Shown: positions 1 through 8,222 of the stretch, in pieces
Position numbering within the stretch: the stretch's first letter is position 1
Layout: each line of letters begins with the position of its first letter
Source of the DNA: Corynebacterium glyciniphilum AJ 3170
GTDB lineage: Bacteria > Actinomycetota > Actinomycetes > Mycobacteriales > Mycobacteriaceae
Assembly (NCBI RefSeq): GCF_007673095.1
Contig: NZ_VDYZ01000010.1
Span: 101,296 to 165,295, forward strand
Direction of reading: 5' to 3'
DNA length: 64,000 nt
The notes under the pieces: model-generated
Seen by the model: only the letters and a program-made list of their open reading frames with translations
Told to the model about the DNA's origin: nothing
Databases searched by the model: none
Position numbers and translations under genes: made by a program

Positions 1-11
1 CAATAGGTTGT

Positions 12-881
12 ATGAACACACCACAGTCGTTGCAGGCAGGCGGTCCGGTCACCGAGCTGGGGGAGTTCCTGCGGTCACGTCGCGACCGCATCAGCCCTGA
101 CGACGCCGGGATCAACAGCTACGGACGCCGCCGCGTCCCAGGCCTACGGCGCGAGGAACTCGCCCAGTTGGCGGGAGTGTCGGTGACGTACCTGACCCGG
201 TTGGAGCAGGGGCAGTCGCAGAATGCCTCTGACGCGATCATCGACGCCCTTGCCCGCGCCCTGCAGCTCGACGCCGATGAGCGGGCACACCTTTATGCCC
301 TGGCACACCCCGCCCCGGTGAAGCGTCCGCGGTCCGCGGTGAAGCCGGAGGTCGCCAAACCGGGCGCTGAGCGTCTGCTGCATTCGATGGGGGACGTCCC
401 GGCGGTGCTGTTGGGCAGGTTCAACGACATCCTCGCGTGGAACCACTCCGGTCACCTGCTGCTGGCCGGCCACCTGGACTGTGACGCCCCGTCGCGCGTC
501 GAGTACCGGCCGAACCAGCTGAAGCTGTTGTTCCTGGACGAGCACGTCCGCGATCTCTACGTCGACTGGGAGGACGAGGCCGCTCTCGCCGTTGCCTCGT
601 TGCGCTATGTCGCCGCGCAGTTCGCCGACGACCGGCGCCTGGCAGAGTTGGTCGGGGAGCTGAGCATGAACAGTCCGGAGTTCGCGCGGCTGTGGGCCGG
701 TCATGACGTTCGTCTGTGCACCAACGGAGCCAAACGATTCCGCCATCCCGAGGTCGGTGAGATGACGTTGGACTACGAGGTGCTGCATCTGCCTGAGGGC
801 AACGGCCAACGCATCCTCACCCATACCGCGGAACCGGGAAGTGCGTCCTTCGCAGCGCTGCGCCTGCTCACTGCTGTGTAA
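12..881 (+). CDS. XRE-family regulator with MmyB-like ligand-binding domain
   Basis: A 289-aa cytoplasmic transcription regulator. Residues about 15-95 form a helix-turn-helix with the actinobacterial signature LRREELAQLAGVS followed by YLTRLEQG. The rest (about 120-285) matches the MmyB-like PAS-type domain, which in this family is thought to bind a small hydrophobic ligand; the late W-x-GHDVR and H-P-E-VG segments are typical. Length is normal for the family. It ends against a hairpin shared with the convergent monooxygenase operon. MmyB-type regulators usually control a neighbouring SDR or oxidoreductase, so the operon at 1026-4098 is a candidate target by inference only. Confidence 0.85.
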   Translation: MNTPQSLQAGGPVTELGEFLRSRRDRISPDDAGINSYGRRRVPGLRREELAQLAGVSVTYLTRLEQGQSQNASDAIIDALARALQLDADERAHLYALAHPAPVKRPRSAVKPEVAKPGAERLLHSMGDVPAVLLGRFNDILAWNHSGHLLLAGHLDCDAPSRVEYRPNQLKLLFLDEHVRDLYVDWEDEAALAVASLRYVAAQFADDRRLAELVGELSMNSPEFARLWAGHDVRLCTNGAKRFRHPEVGEMTLDYEVLHLPEGNGQRILTHTAEPGSASFAALRLLTAV

Positions 882-945
882 CGGCTATTGTGCGCACTGA
901 TGCGCGTCGCCGAGTCGCGTCGGGACGCTACCACCGGCCGGCGTG

Positions 946-1006
946 AGCCAGGTGCCAGAATCGGTCACCGCGGCCCCTCCGATCCGACCGATTTTGGCAC
1001 CTGGCT
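946..1006. terminator. Bidirectional hairpin terminator, copy 1 of a palindromic repeat
   Basis: Arms at 946-966 and 986-1006 are 21 bp each and complementary except for one position that can form a G-U pair in one direction. The loop is 19 nt. It lies between two convergent genes, which suits a bidirectional terminator. A related hairpin with a similar loop (ACCGCGG followed by CCTCCG) sits at 50908-50972, also between convergent genes. There is no long T tract. Confidence 0.6.
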
Positions 1007-1025
1007 TACGCAGAACCCAGAAAGC

Positions 1026-1943
1026 TCAGTCGGCGAATTGTTCGGCCAGTAGCCGGTAGGAGGTCAACCGGTCGTCCGGGTCGCTGGTGAGCGTGTTGAC
1101 CATGATTTCGTCCGCGCCATGGTCCCTGGCGACGTCGTGAAGCCGCTGAGCTACCACGTCCGGAGTGCCTGCGATGATCGCCGTGGACCGGGCCTTCGCC
1201 CGGGTGCGTTCCGCGTCCGACCACTGGTGGGCTGCGGTGGCATCGACGGACGGAACCGGCCCGTCGTATCCGAGGTCCTTCCGGGCGCGCCACAACAACA
1301 TGGCATCGGCGAGCTGCTGTGCTCGGTCAGGGTCTTCGGCGGTGACCGCCCGTACCGCCAGCACCGTATGGGGACGGTGATCCTTCGCCGTCGAGGCCTC
1401 CCGGTAGGCGGCGGTGGCCTTCTCTCCATCGCGCAGGACGAAGAAGTGCCCGTGCGCGTAACCTGCGCCGAGGCCTCCTGCCAGAGGTGCCGCCGAACCA
1501 CCGGCACCGAGAACCCACACCCTCCCGTCCGGCTCACCGGGCACGGCGGGGTGCTCGGCGCCCAGTGATCCCACGAGGGCATGGATCTTCTCCGCGTAGG
1601 CGGGATCATCCAGAGCGGCCCTGCCGACCCCGGTGTCCACCCGGTCGCCGTGGACCATGCCGAGCAGGCCCATCACCTCGATGACCTTCGTCGCCTGGTA
1701 TCGGGGCAGCAGAATGCCACCGGTGCCGACGCGGATCGTCGCCGTACGTTCGAGTGCCAGTGCGGCCATCATCTCCGGGGCGGGGCTGGCGAATGAGGCG
1801 GAGCGGTGATGCTCGGCGAACCAGATGCGATGGTAGCCCAGCACTTCGACCTCTTGTGCCAGGCGCAGACTACTGGCGAGCGCATCTGCTGGAGTCGGGG
1901 TGTGGTCGGTGACGGGGACCTGGTCGAGGACGGAGAGCCTCAT
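1026..1943 (-). CDS. LLM-class flavin-dependent oxidoreductase (luciferase-like monooxygenase)
   Basis: A 305-aa member of the bacterial luciferase-like TIM-barrel family, which uses reduced FMN or F420. The early motif WFAEHH at residues 41-46 and the VGTGGILLPRY segment near residue 92 are diagnostic of the MsnO8-like subgroup. It is the last gene of a leftward four-gene operon; its ATG overlaps the stop of the preceding gene by 4 bp. With an SDR and an esterase-type hydrolase in the same operon, an oxidative breakdown or detoxification of a small carbonyl or ester compound is a reasonable inference. The substrate cannot be read from the sequence. Confidence 0.85.
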   Translation of the reverse strand: MRLSVLDQVPVTDHTPTPADALASSLRLAQEVEVLGYHRIWFAEHHRSASFASPAPEMMAALALERTATIRVGTGGILLPRYQATKVIEVMGLLGMVHGDRVDTGVGRAALDDPAYAEKIHALVGSLGAEHPAVPGEPDGRVWVLGAGGSAAPLAGGLGAGYAHGHFFVLRDGEKATAAYREASTAKDHRPHTVLAVRAVTAEDPDRAQQLADAMLLWRARKDLGYDGPVPSVDATAAHQWSDAERTRAKARSTAIIAGTPDVVAQRLHDVARDHGADEIMVNTLTSDPDDRLTSYRLLAEQFAD

Positions 1944-2461
1944 GCCGACCGCCTCTCGGTGGCGGGGTGGACGGCCGGGATGATCCGCCAGTCACCACCG
2001 ACCTGGAAGACCAGGTTGTGGATGTCTGCCGCGGCGATGGTGCGCAGCACCGGTACCAGCTCATCGGCATGCTCCGGGCTGGCGACGTTCAGGGGCCATT
2101 CGCCGATGGTGGCACCGCGCAGGTGGGGATGGTGGAATCCGGCGCCGTAGGTCGCGATGAGGCTGACCGGCGCCAGTTTCGCCGCGCGTTGCTCCGGCCA
2201 GGTCAGCAACCACGAGGAGAGCAGGCCACCGCGCTGGTCGCGGTGCAGGCCGGTCACCTCGATCTTGCCGGTGCCGGCGAGCAGGTGGTCGTTGAACTCG
2301 ACGAGAACCTGTCGGGCCGGCCCATCGAGAAGCTGTACGGCCTCGGTGAACGCAGATTCTTTGCCGGCACGGGTGATGTGGCCGAAGTGGTTACCGTCGC
2401 GGAGATCGATGAAGTGGCGGGTCAGTGCTTCCAGCGGGGCGGGAGCGGTTGTGGTGGTCAT
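1940..2461 (-). CDS. Hypothetical protein in SDR/hydrolase/monooxygenase operon
   Basis: A 173-aa soluble protein without signal peptide or membrane segment. I do not recognise the family. It has an N-terminal T-rich start, a central LTWPEQRAAKLAPVSLIATYG stretch (here split at G) and several tryptophans. It overlaps both neighbours by 4 bp (stop/start overlaps at 2458-2461 and 1940-1943), so it is translationally coupled in the operon and most likely real. The composition is typical for the region. The role is probably linked to the same substrate as the flanking hydrolase and monooxygenase. Confidence 0.7.
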   Translation of the reverse strand: MTTTTAPAPLEALTRHFIDLRDGNHFGHITRAGKESAFTEAVQLLDGPARQVLVEFNDHLLAGTGKIEVTGLHRDQRGGLLSSWLLTWPEQRAAKLAPVSLIATYGAGFHHPHLRGATIGEWPLNVASPEHADELVPVLRTIAAADIHNLVFQVGGDWRIIPAVHPATERRSA

Positions 2462-3300
2462 GGGAGTTTTCCTTCCAGGTAGTGGTGGGATCGATGTTGG
2501 TCGCGGTCACCGCTGAGCTCGTTGAGCCTGGTGACGACGGCGGGTAGGACGAGTCCGGTGGGGTCGAGGATGTCGGCGTGCCCGGTGTTCGGCACCGTGC
2601 GTAGTGCCACCTGCACGCCGTCGTCCTGCAGCCGGGCGGCGTAGGCGCGCACGTCGTCGCGCACCGGGTCGTCGGCGCCGACGATGAGGGACACCGACGC
2701 CAACCCGGTGAGGCTGTCGGCTTGCAGGGGAGTGGTGGGGACGGACCGGGGCGATGTGTGATCGCCCAGCCACAGCCGCCAGGCGGTCACGAGGCCTGGA
2801 CGATCAGGTGGCACTCCTGGTGCGCCGCGGTAGGACGCACGGGAACATTCAGGGTCCAGGGGCGGGTAGGCCAGTAGTTGCGGTGGCACCCGATCGCCGG
2901 TGTTCCGGCGTGTCAGGGCAGCGAGGGCGGCGATCGTCCCGCCGGCGCTGTCACCACCGACGACGATCGGCAGGCCGTCCGTCTGTTGCTCAGCCCAATC
3001 GAGCGCGGCGAGTGTGTCGAGAACCGCCGCCGGATGGTGGTGGCCGGGGGCGAGACGGTAGTCGACGGAGACAACCGCCCACCCAGACAATGCGGCGATC
3101 CTGCCGGTGAGGGGTGCCCACTGGCGGGCGGACCCGTACTGCCAGGACCCTCCGTGTGCCCAGACCAGCCAGCCTCGTGGCTGGTCGGGATGGTGTACGA
3201 GGAGCGGAACGTGGGTCCCGTCGGACGTCGGAGAGTACTCCCACCGGGTCTGCACCCGGATAACGACCCGGCTACCGACGTGGGGTTCTGTGGGGCTCAT
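2458..3300 (-). CDS. Alpha/beta hydrolase (hormone-sensitive-lipase-like esterase)
   Basis: A 280-aa cytoplasmic carboxylesterase of the alpha/beta-hydrolase-3 type. The oxyanion-hole motif HGG is at residues 49-51 and the nucleophile elbow GDSAG at 116-120 (Ser118). The acid is Asp210 or Asp211 in GADDPV and the base is His241 in TGHADI. The order and spacing fit the family, and the length is slightly short of the usual 300 aa. It starts 9 bp after the SDR gene and overlaps the next gene by 4 bp, so it is the second gene of the leftward operon. Confidence 0.85.
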   Translation of the reverse strand: MSPTEPHVGSRVVIRVQTRWEYSPTSDGTHVPLLVHHPDQPRGWLVWAHGGSWQYGSARQWAPLTGRIAALSGWAVVSVDYRLAPGHHHPAAVLDTLAALDWAEQQTDGLPIVVGGDSAGGTIAALAALTRRNTGDRVPPQLLAYPPLDPECSRASYRGAPGVPPDRPGLVTAWRLWLGDHTSPRSVPTTPLQADSLTGLASVSLIVGADDPVRDDVRAYAARLQDDGVQVALRTVPNTGHADILDPTGLVLPAVVTRLNELSGDRDQHRSHHYLEGKLP

Positions 3301-3309
3301 GGGTCGGCC

Positions 3310-4098
3310 TCATATCTGGCGCAGCGCGCCACCGTCGACGGACCACTCGGCACCGGTGACCTGTGCGGCACGCGGGGAAAGCAGATAACAGATCACCGTG
3401 GCGACCTCGCCTGGTCGTCCGATCTTCCCGGTCGGCAGTCGACGCTCCTCGCGGATGAACCGTTCGATCGCCGTATCGGGGTCGGTGCCGAATCGTGTGG
3501 AGAGCTGGTCACCGAACCCACCGGGTGCGTCGAACAGCGCGGTCCGGGTGGGGCCGGGGGAGACCACGTTCGACCGGATTCCGGTGGGGCCGAACTCGAT
3601 GGCCAGCGACTTCGACACCGACAGCACTGCAGCCTTGGAGGCGGCGTAGGCGGACATGGTCGGATCGGGCATCCGGGCGGCCTCACTACCCAGGTGGACG
3701 ATGCTGCCGGCCGTGTTCGTGGTCCGCATCGCGGTAATGACGGCACGGGTGAGACGGACGAGCGCGACGACGTTCATGGCGAACGTCTCGTCCCACAGTG
3801 CGTCGTCGAGATCGGTGAACGAGTCGCGGGTGTCGAACAGGGCAGCGTTGTTCACCAGCCCGTCGATATGACCGTGGCGGTCGAGTGCGTGGTCGACCAG
3901 CCGGGTCGCTGATCCGGGGTCGGTGAGGTCAGCGGCCACGAAGTCGGCACCGGGTGGAAGGAGGTCGGATGAGGGACGGTGGCGGGCGACAGCGACGACG
4001 CGGGCACCCTCCGTGACGAGTTCCTGGACGGTAGCCAGGCCGATGCCGCTGGTGGCTCCGGTGACGATGATGACGTGGCCATCAAGCTGCAGGTCCAT
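3310..4098 (-). CDS. SDR-family NAD(P)-dependent oxidoreductase
   Basis: A 262-aa classical short-chain dehydrogenase. The cofactor motif TGATSGIG is at residues 13-20, NNA at 83-85, and the catalytic Ser138, Tyr151 and Lys155 are in YAASK spacing. The start is set by AGGAGA 5-6 nt upstream of the ATG. It is the first gene of the operon that continues with hydrolase, hypothetical protein and monooxygenase. It probably interconverts an alcohol and ketone that the partners then oxidise and hydrolyse; the substrate is not known. Confidence 0.88.
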   Translation of the reverse strand: MDLQLDGHVIIVTGATSGIGLATVQELVTEGARVVAVARHRPSSDLLPPGADFVAADLTDPGSATRLVDHALDRHGHIDGLVNNAALFDTRDSFTDLDDALWDETFAMNVVALVRLTRAVITAMRTTNTAGSIVHLGSEAARMPDPTMSAYAASKAAVLSVSKSLAIEFGPTGIRSNVVSPGPTRTALFDAPGGFGDQLSTRFGTDPDTAIERFIREERRLPTGKIGRPGEVATVICYLLSPRAAQVTGAEWSVDGGALRQI

Positions 4099-4378
4099 GA
4101 TCTTCTCCTGTGTGGGGGCATGTACGTGTGGTCATGCCCCCACACTCGTTCGTTCTGCGAGAGGTAGCCAGAACCCCCGGTTGCCTAGCACCGGTAGGGA
4201 CAGGTAACAGCTGCCGCGTGCAGGGCCCCTTTGGCGCAGTCACCAGGATTGCGCAACATATCGTAAAATCGTAATGTGGCAATGTGGCCGACAATCGGTC
4301 ACTACTTGATCTCGGGGTCTGACGGCGCTGCCGTTATCGTCCGTGCCTGGTATCAGACACGATAGGACAGAGGAAAAG
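4099..4378. promoter_or_regulatory. Divergent intergenic region
   Basis: This 280-bp stretch separates the leftward SDR operon from the rightward NmrA-type gene and must hold both promoters. It is visibly richer in A and T near 4255-4290 than the genes around it. I see no open reading frame with a ribosome site and no strong palindrome, so no operator is assigned. Confidence 0.4.
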
Positions 4379-5333
4379 ATGTCTACCAGAAACAAGCCGC
4401 TCATCGTTGTCGCAGGTGCGACCAGTAAACAGGGCAGGAGCGTGGTTACCTCCTTACTGGACAGTGGACGGTTCCGGGTCCGGGCACTGACACGAAACAC
4501 GGATTCTCCGCAAGCTCAGAAATTGGCGCACCTCGGAGCGGAGATCGTCACCGTTCCGCTCGAGTTGGGGCATCAACACGAGTTCGTGCAGGCTTTCCAG
4601 TCGGCCGACGGCGCGTTCCTCATGACACCTCCGATAGCGCCGCCCTCGACGGCGGAGTTTCCGCTGGGATCCCAACTCGCCGACGCCGCGGTAGAAGCAG
4701 GGGTAGGACATATCGTCTTCAGTGCGCTCGAGAACGTTCAGGAGCGATCGGCTGGGACCAAGTATGCTCCGCATTTCACCGACAAGGCGTTCATTGCCGA
4801 GCACATCCGAGGGTTACCTGTCGATCACGCCATCATCATGCTGTCGTTCTTCTACACCAACGCGCTGGAATACTATGTCCCGCGCGTTGAGGGCGACAGA
4901 GTGCTAATGCCGTTCTATCTTCCTGAAGACTTCCGCGCACCGTTCGTCGACCCGACCACCGCGACTGGTCCGGCAGTGCTTGAGATATTCTCCGATCCCG
5001 GGACGTACCGTGGTGCCTGCCTTCCTGTGGTCGGCGAGGAAATCTCGCCACGCGACATGGTCGAGACCTTTTCTCGCGTCACGGGGGCTCAAGGCCGAGT
5101 ACCGGGACGCCTACTCCAGGGAGGAACTACTGAAGTTTTTCCCTGCGCTCGGTGACAATCCTCTTGAAGTCGATGAGATTCTTGGTATGGCCGAATATGC
5201 AGTCGAGTTCGGGTACTACCGGGAGGACCGTGACTTGCAGTGGAGTCGGGGACTCGGCACTGGTCCGCTGAGTTGGGAGCAGTTCCTGCGCGCGACTGAT
5301 TGGCGCGGTGGCCGGATGTCCTTCGGGAGTTGA
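4379..5333 (+). pseudogene. NmrA-like NAD(P)-binding protein, frameshifted
   Basis: The ATG at 4379 has GAGGAAAAG just upstream. The product begins with a Rossmann GATSKQG motif and follows the NmrA/TMR family for about 235 residues. At the five-G run 5083-5087 the frame is lost and stops at 5155. Removing one G continues the protein as VTGLKAEYRDAY and on to a full family C-terminus ending at 5333, giving about 317 aa. The downstream frame has normal codon use, so the lesion is recent or is a sequencing error. NmrA-like proteins are redox sensors or oxidoreductases acting on small carbonyl compounds. Confidence 0.8.
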
Positions 5334-5363
5334 GCAGGACTGGCGATACCGCAGGAAGGGGGG

Positions 5364-5717
5364 TCAGGCTGTCTCGTCGTGTGGGGCAATGGCCTGGCTG
5401 ATCTGTGCCAGGCGCTTCTCGTCACGCTTGTAGTGGGTCCACTTGCCCACGCGGGTGGAGTGCACGAGACCCCCGCGCTCGAGGGTTGCCATGTAGGACG
5501 ACACGGTAGACTGCGCCAGACCGCTTTTTGCCTGGATGTGGCTGACGCAGGCGCCGACCTCGTTACGGTCGGCGATGGGTTCGTAGTCGGCGAACTCGGT
5601 GTCCGGGTCACGCAGCCAGTCCATGATCTGCAGGCGGACCGGGTTGGCCAGCGCCTTCAGTGCTGTGAGCAGAGCCTCGGCGGACAGGGGTTCAGCCTCT
5701 TCGGCATCTGCAGCCAT
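5364..5717 (-). CDS. ArsR-family winged-helix regulator
   Basis: A 117-aa DNA-binding protein. The core LKALANPVRLQIMDWLRDP at residues about 20-38, the recognition region SGLAQSTVSSYMATLE and the wing GGLVHSTRVGKWTHYK are typical of ArsR proteins of the actinobacterial, often metal-independent, type. One Cys (in GACVSH) is present, but no CxC metal site is visible. It faces the convergent frameshifted NmrA-type gene. It lies downstream of the SMR operon on the same strand with a 115-bp gap, so it may regulate itself or the NmrA-type gene. Confidence 0.85.
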   Translation of the reverse strand: MAADAEEAEPLSAEALLTALKALANPVRLQIMDWLRDPDTEFADYEPIADRNEVGACVSHIQAKSGLAQSTVSSYMATLERGGLVHSTRVGKWTHYKRDEKRLAQISQAIAPHDETA

Positions 5718-5832
5718 TTGCGTCTCCTCCTATGCGTCGAAACCCGATATGTCGATCTGTCGACCGATAGTAGCAGCGACGATACACGGGGCTCCACCGA
5801 GGCCCCTGGTGGACAGACGGGTTTCGGCCTGG

Positions 5833-6234
5833 TCACGCTGCTGTCGGGGTCCTGGCTTCGAGCGCCGGGCTGTCGGCCAGCTTCAGCCAGACGACGCCGG
5901 CGATGATGACCGCCAGCCACAATGCCTTGACCAGTGTCAGGGTCTCGTCGAAGAACACCGGACCGAGGACGGCGGCGCCGACGGCACCGATGCCGGCCCA
6001 CACGGCATAGCCGATACCGACGTCGATCCGTTTGAGGGCGATGCTGAGGAAGAACAACGTGAACAGGAAAAACACCACGGCGATGATCGACCAGAGCGGG
6101 TCAGTGAACCCGGCGCTGCCGTTGACGCTGAGGGCGTAGCCGACCTCGAAACCGCCGGCGATGAGCAGGGCGATCCAGCCGCTGCCCTTACCCTCGGTCC
6201 GGGTGGGGCTGTCAGGTGAGGTTGTCGTTGTCAT
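5833..6234 (-). CDS. SMR-family small multidrug transporter, second subunit
   Basis: A 133-aa inner-membrane protein with four predicted helices. The first helix carries the family glutamate in IAGGFEVGYALS, and the loop and helix pattern (LKRIDVGIGYAVWAGIG) is that of EmrE/QacE proteins. The start is taken at the ATG at 6234, after GGAAAGGACATCCCC, because the upstream extension is arginine-rich shadow sequence. It is 33 bp after a second SMR gene. Adjacent SMR pairs (EbrAB, YkkCD) commonly work as asymmetric heterodimers. It is the last gene of the FrnE operon. The N- and C-tails are longer than in its partner. Confidence 0.88.
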   Translation of the reverse strand: MTTTTSPDSPTRTEGKGSGWIALLIAGGFEVGYALSVNGSAGFTDPLWSIIAVVFFLFTLFFLSIALKRIDVGIGYAVWAGIGAVGAAVLGPVFFDETLTLVKALWLAVIIAGVVWLKLADSPALEARTPTAA

Positions 6235-6266
6235 GGGGATGTCCTTTCGGGGAAGTTGTGGGTGCT

Positions 6267-6587
6267 TCAGGCTGTGCCGGCGAGGTTGAGTCCGATGACG
6301 CCACCGATGACGACAGCGATACCCAGGAGCTTTCTCCAGGTGAGTTTCTGTGCCAGGAATAGTGCGCCGACGATGACGATGCCGACGCCTGCCAGTGACG
6401 TCCAGAGTGCGTATCCGACACCGACATCGAACGTCAGCAGGGCGAGGCTGAGGAAGAAGGTCGCAATGGCACCGGAGACGAGAGTGGAGATCGTCCACCA
6501 GAGGTTCTTGAAGCCGTCGGCTTTTCCTGCCGAGATGCCGACAGCGACTTCGAAGATGACCGCAATGCCGAGGTAGAGCCAGTTCAT
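6267..6587 (-). CDS. SMR-family small multidrug transporter, first subunit
   Basis: A 106-aa four-helix membrane protein of standard SMR length. The essential glutamate is in helix 1 (AVIFEVAVGISAG) and the GYALWTSLAGVGIV segment is the conserved helix-3 motif. It overlaps the preceding deaminase by 4 bp and precedes a second, longer SMR gene, so the two are probably a paired exporter of cations such as quaternary ammonium compounds or guanidinium. I looked for a ykkC-type guanidine riboswitch upstream and could not identify one. Confidence 0.9.
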   Translation of the reverse strand: MNWLYLGIAVIFEVAVGISAGKADGFKNLWWTISTLVSGAIATFFLSLALLTFDVGVGYALWTSLAGVGIVIVGALFLAQKLTWRKLLGIAVVIGGVIGLNLAGTA

Positions 6588-7087
6588 GATGATGTTCCTT
6601 TCGGTTCGGGGGAATGCTGCAGTGTCAGGTAGCGGGTGAAGGGCTCGCCGCCGCGCGGGACCGGGAGGTGACGGTAGAGGCGGTCACGTGTCGTGTCGGT
6701 GACGCCGAAAGCCCGGTAGCTCGCGCGGTAGTCGAAGCCGAATTCGGCGACGTCATCGCGGTCGACGGCGACATGGATCCGGGTGACGCCATGGTCGAGC
6801 GCGTACCGGTAACACAGCCCACACGGCTCGCCGGTGGCCAAGAGGATGTGACCGTCGAGGGAGTCGAGATTGTGGCGGGTCAGTGCGTCGCGCATGGCGA
6901 CGATCTCGGCGTGTGCCGTCTGGTCGCCGGACTCTGCGACCCGGTTCGCGCCGAACCCGGATGCAGGCTCGCCGGCGGGGTTGACCAGCACACCGATGAA
7001 CGGGAGGCCGCCTGCCTCGACGTGAGCGGTGCAGGTGTCGACCGCCTGCGCCATGAGGTCGGTCAGGTTTCGGGTGTCGGTGTTCAT
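6584..7087 (-). CDS. Cytidine/deoxycytidylate-type zinc deaminase
   Basis: A 167-aa soluble enzyme of the CMP/dCMP-deaminase fold. The zinc and catalytic motif is TAHAEIVAMRDA with the proton-shuttle Glu, and the second zinc motif is GEPCGLC. Length and motif spacing fit tadA/guanine-deaminase relatives, which hydrolyse an amino group from a base or nucleoside. It overlaps the FrnE gene and the first SMR gene by 4 bp each, so it is co-translated with them. The true substrate is unknown; a link to the SMR exporter cargo is a guess. Confidence 0.85.
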   Translation of the reverse strand: MNTDTRNLTDLMAQAVDTCTAHVEAGGLPFIGVLVNPAGEPASGFGANRVAESGDQTAHAEIVAMRDALTRHNLDSLDGHILLATGEPCGLCYRYALDHGVTRIHVAVDRDDVAEFGFDYRASYRAFGVTDTTRDRLYRHLPVPRGGEPFTRYLTLQHSPEPKGTSS

Positions 7088-7677
7088 GACTGCACCTCGT
7101 CGACGACTTTCTTCAACCGGGAGGCAGACGGAACTCCGCGCAGGACGGTCCCGTCGACCACGATGCCGGGGACCGCTTCGATGCCGACGGTGTTCACTGC
7201 GTAGTCCTGGGCGGCGCGTTGCCGGTCGCGGCGCGCCTCACTCTGCAGTGCTTCTTCAACCTCTGCCCGGTCAAGTCCGACGGAGGTGGCGATGTCAATG
7301 ATGACGTCGTCGACGCCGATGTTGCGGTCCTGCTGGAAGAATGCGGCGAACATCGCCTCCGAGTACGCCTCAGCCTTGCCCTGTTCGTGGGCAAGTTGCA
7401 GGACCATGAACGCTTTCTCCGTGCGGGGTTGAGGTGAGACGGACGGTAGTGTGACCGGTATCCCGACGCGCCGGGACATCGGGTAGACCGATTGTTCCCA
7501 CACCCGCGGCAGGTAGTCGTCCTCTGGCCGGAGCGTTGGTACCGGGGTGGGACGCAGTTCGAAGGGGTGGATCGTCACTTCCACGTCGCGATCGCGTTTG
7601 AGTTCGTTGATGGCCGGCTCCACGAGGAAGCAGAAGGGGCAGACGTAGTCGACGAATACGTCGATGGTGGTCGGCAT
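7084..7677 (-). CDS. FrnE/DsbA-family thioredoxin-fold oxidoreductase
   Basis: A 197-aa cytoplasmic protein with a thioredoxin fold. The active site is the CPFC motif within YVCPFCFLVEP near residue 14, and the VPGIVVDG cis-proline region is near residue 170. This is the DsbA-like FrnE family, involved in thiol-disulfide exchange and oxidative-stress responses. The ATG at 7677 is chosen because AGAGAGG lies 9 nt upstream; a second ATG 9 nt earlier has no room for a ribosome site. It is the first gene of a four-gene operon controlled by a MarR-type operator at 7701-7716. Confidence 0.88.
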   Translation of the reverse strand: MPTTIDVFVDYVCPFCFLVEPAINELKRDRDVEVTIHPFELRPTPVPTLRPEDDYLPRVWEQSVYPMSRRVGIPVTLPSVSPQPRTEKAFMVLQLAHEQGKAEAYSEAMFAAFFQQDRNIGVDDVIIDIATSVGLDRAEVEEALQSEARRDRQRAAQDYAVNTVGIEAVPGIVVDGTVLRGVPSASRLKKVVDEVQS

Positions 7678-7700
7678 GGAGATCATCCTCTCTTTAATTG

Positions 7701-7716
7701 TGTGTACATGCACCTA
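7701..7716. promoter_or_regulatory. Predicted MarR operator upstream of the FrnE operon
   Basis: The 16-mer TGTGTACATGCACCTA matches the 16-mer before the MarR gene (8223-8238) at 15 of 16 positions. Both sit 24-39 nt upstream of their start codons. The inner sequence is an imperfect palindrome. Identical placement next to an autoregulating regulator family supports a shared operator. Confidence 0.65.
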
Positions 7717-7752
7717 TATGGGTAAAAAAATAGGGCCGAGATGTTGCAGGCG

Positions 7753-8199
7753 TCAGGGTGTGAGCAGCGCGTTCACCTCCGCGAGTGACGAGGCGACGGA
7801 GTTGACCTCCAGATGGGGGAAGTGTTTCTTCGGTTCGCTCAGCAGGTCCTGCATTCGCGCCGCGAATGGTTCGCGGACCTCGGACAGCAGTGTTTCCCCC
7901 GGCTGGTCGATCACGGCGTATACGCCGCGTCCGTCGTCCTGGCACACATCACGTCGGGCATGTCCCTTGGCTTCAAGTCGGCTGACCAGGCGGGTCGTCG
8001 ACGTCGAGGTGAGGCCGACACTCTGCGCGAGAACCGCGATCCGTAACTCCTTGTCCGGCGACTGACTCAGGTGCGTCAGGGCGCGGTATTCTGTCAGGCC
8101 GAGACGGTAGTTGTCGCCGAGCCACTTGTCGAGGCTGGCGTCCACGGCGGAGGCAAACGCCGCGACCTGCGACCACGCTTCGCTGATATTGCCCGGCAC
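7753..8199 (-). CDS. MarR-family regulator
   Basis: A 148-aa winged-helix repressor. The recognition helix and wing region includes LAQSVGLTSTSTTRLVSRLE followed by GHARRDVCQDDGRGVYAVI, with the DxRxxxV/Y wing typical of MarR. The start is taken at the GTG at 8199, which has CGGAG 6 nt upstream; earlier in-frame starts would overlap the operator. One cysteine lies in the wing. It precedes the FrnE operon with a 75-bp gap and shares its operator, so it likely represses itself and that operon and is released by a phenolic or electrophilic ligand. Confidence 0.87.
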   Translation of the reverse strand: MPGNISEAWSQVAAFASAVDASLDKWLGDNYRLGLTEYRALTHLSQSPDKELRIAVLAQSVGLTSTSTTRLVSRLEAKGHARRDVCQDDGRGVYAVIDQPGETLLSEVREPFAARMQDLLSEPKKHFPHLEVNSVASSLAEVNALLTP

Positions 8200-8222
8200 G
8201 TTGATCTCCGATCTTCTAAGTG

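Noticed and set aside
6400..7087. Guanidine (ykkC-type) riboswitch for the SMR pair
   Set aside because: I looked for the conserved loops before the SMR genes and operon start and could not identify them; the MarR operator explains the control better.
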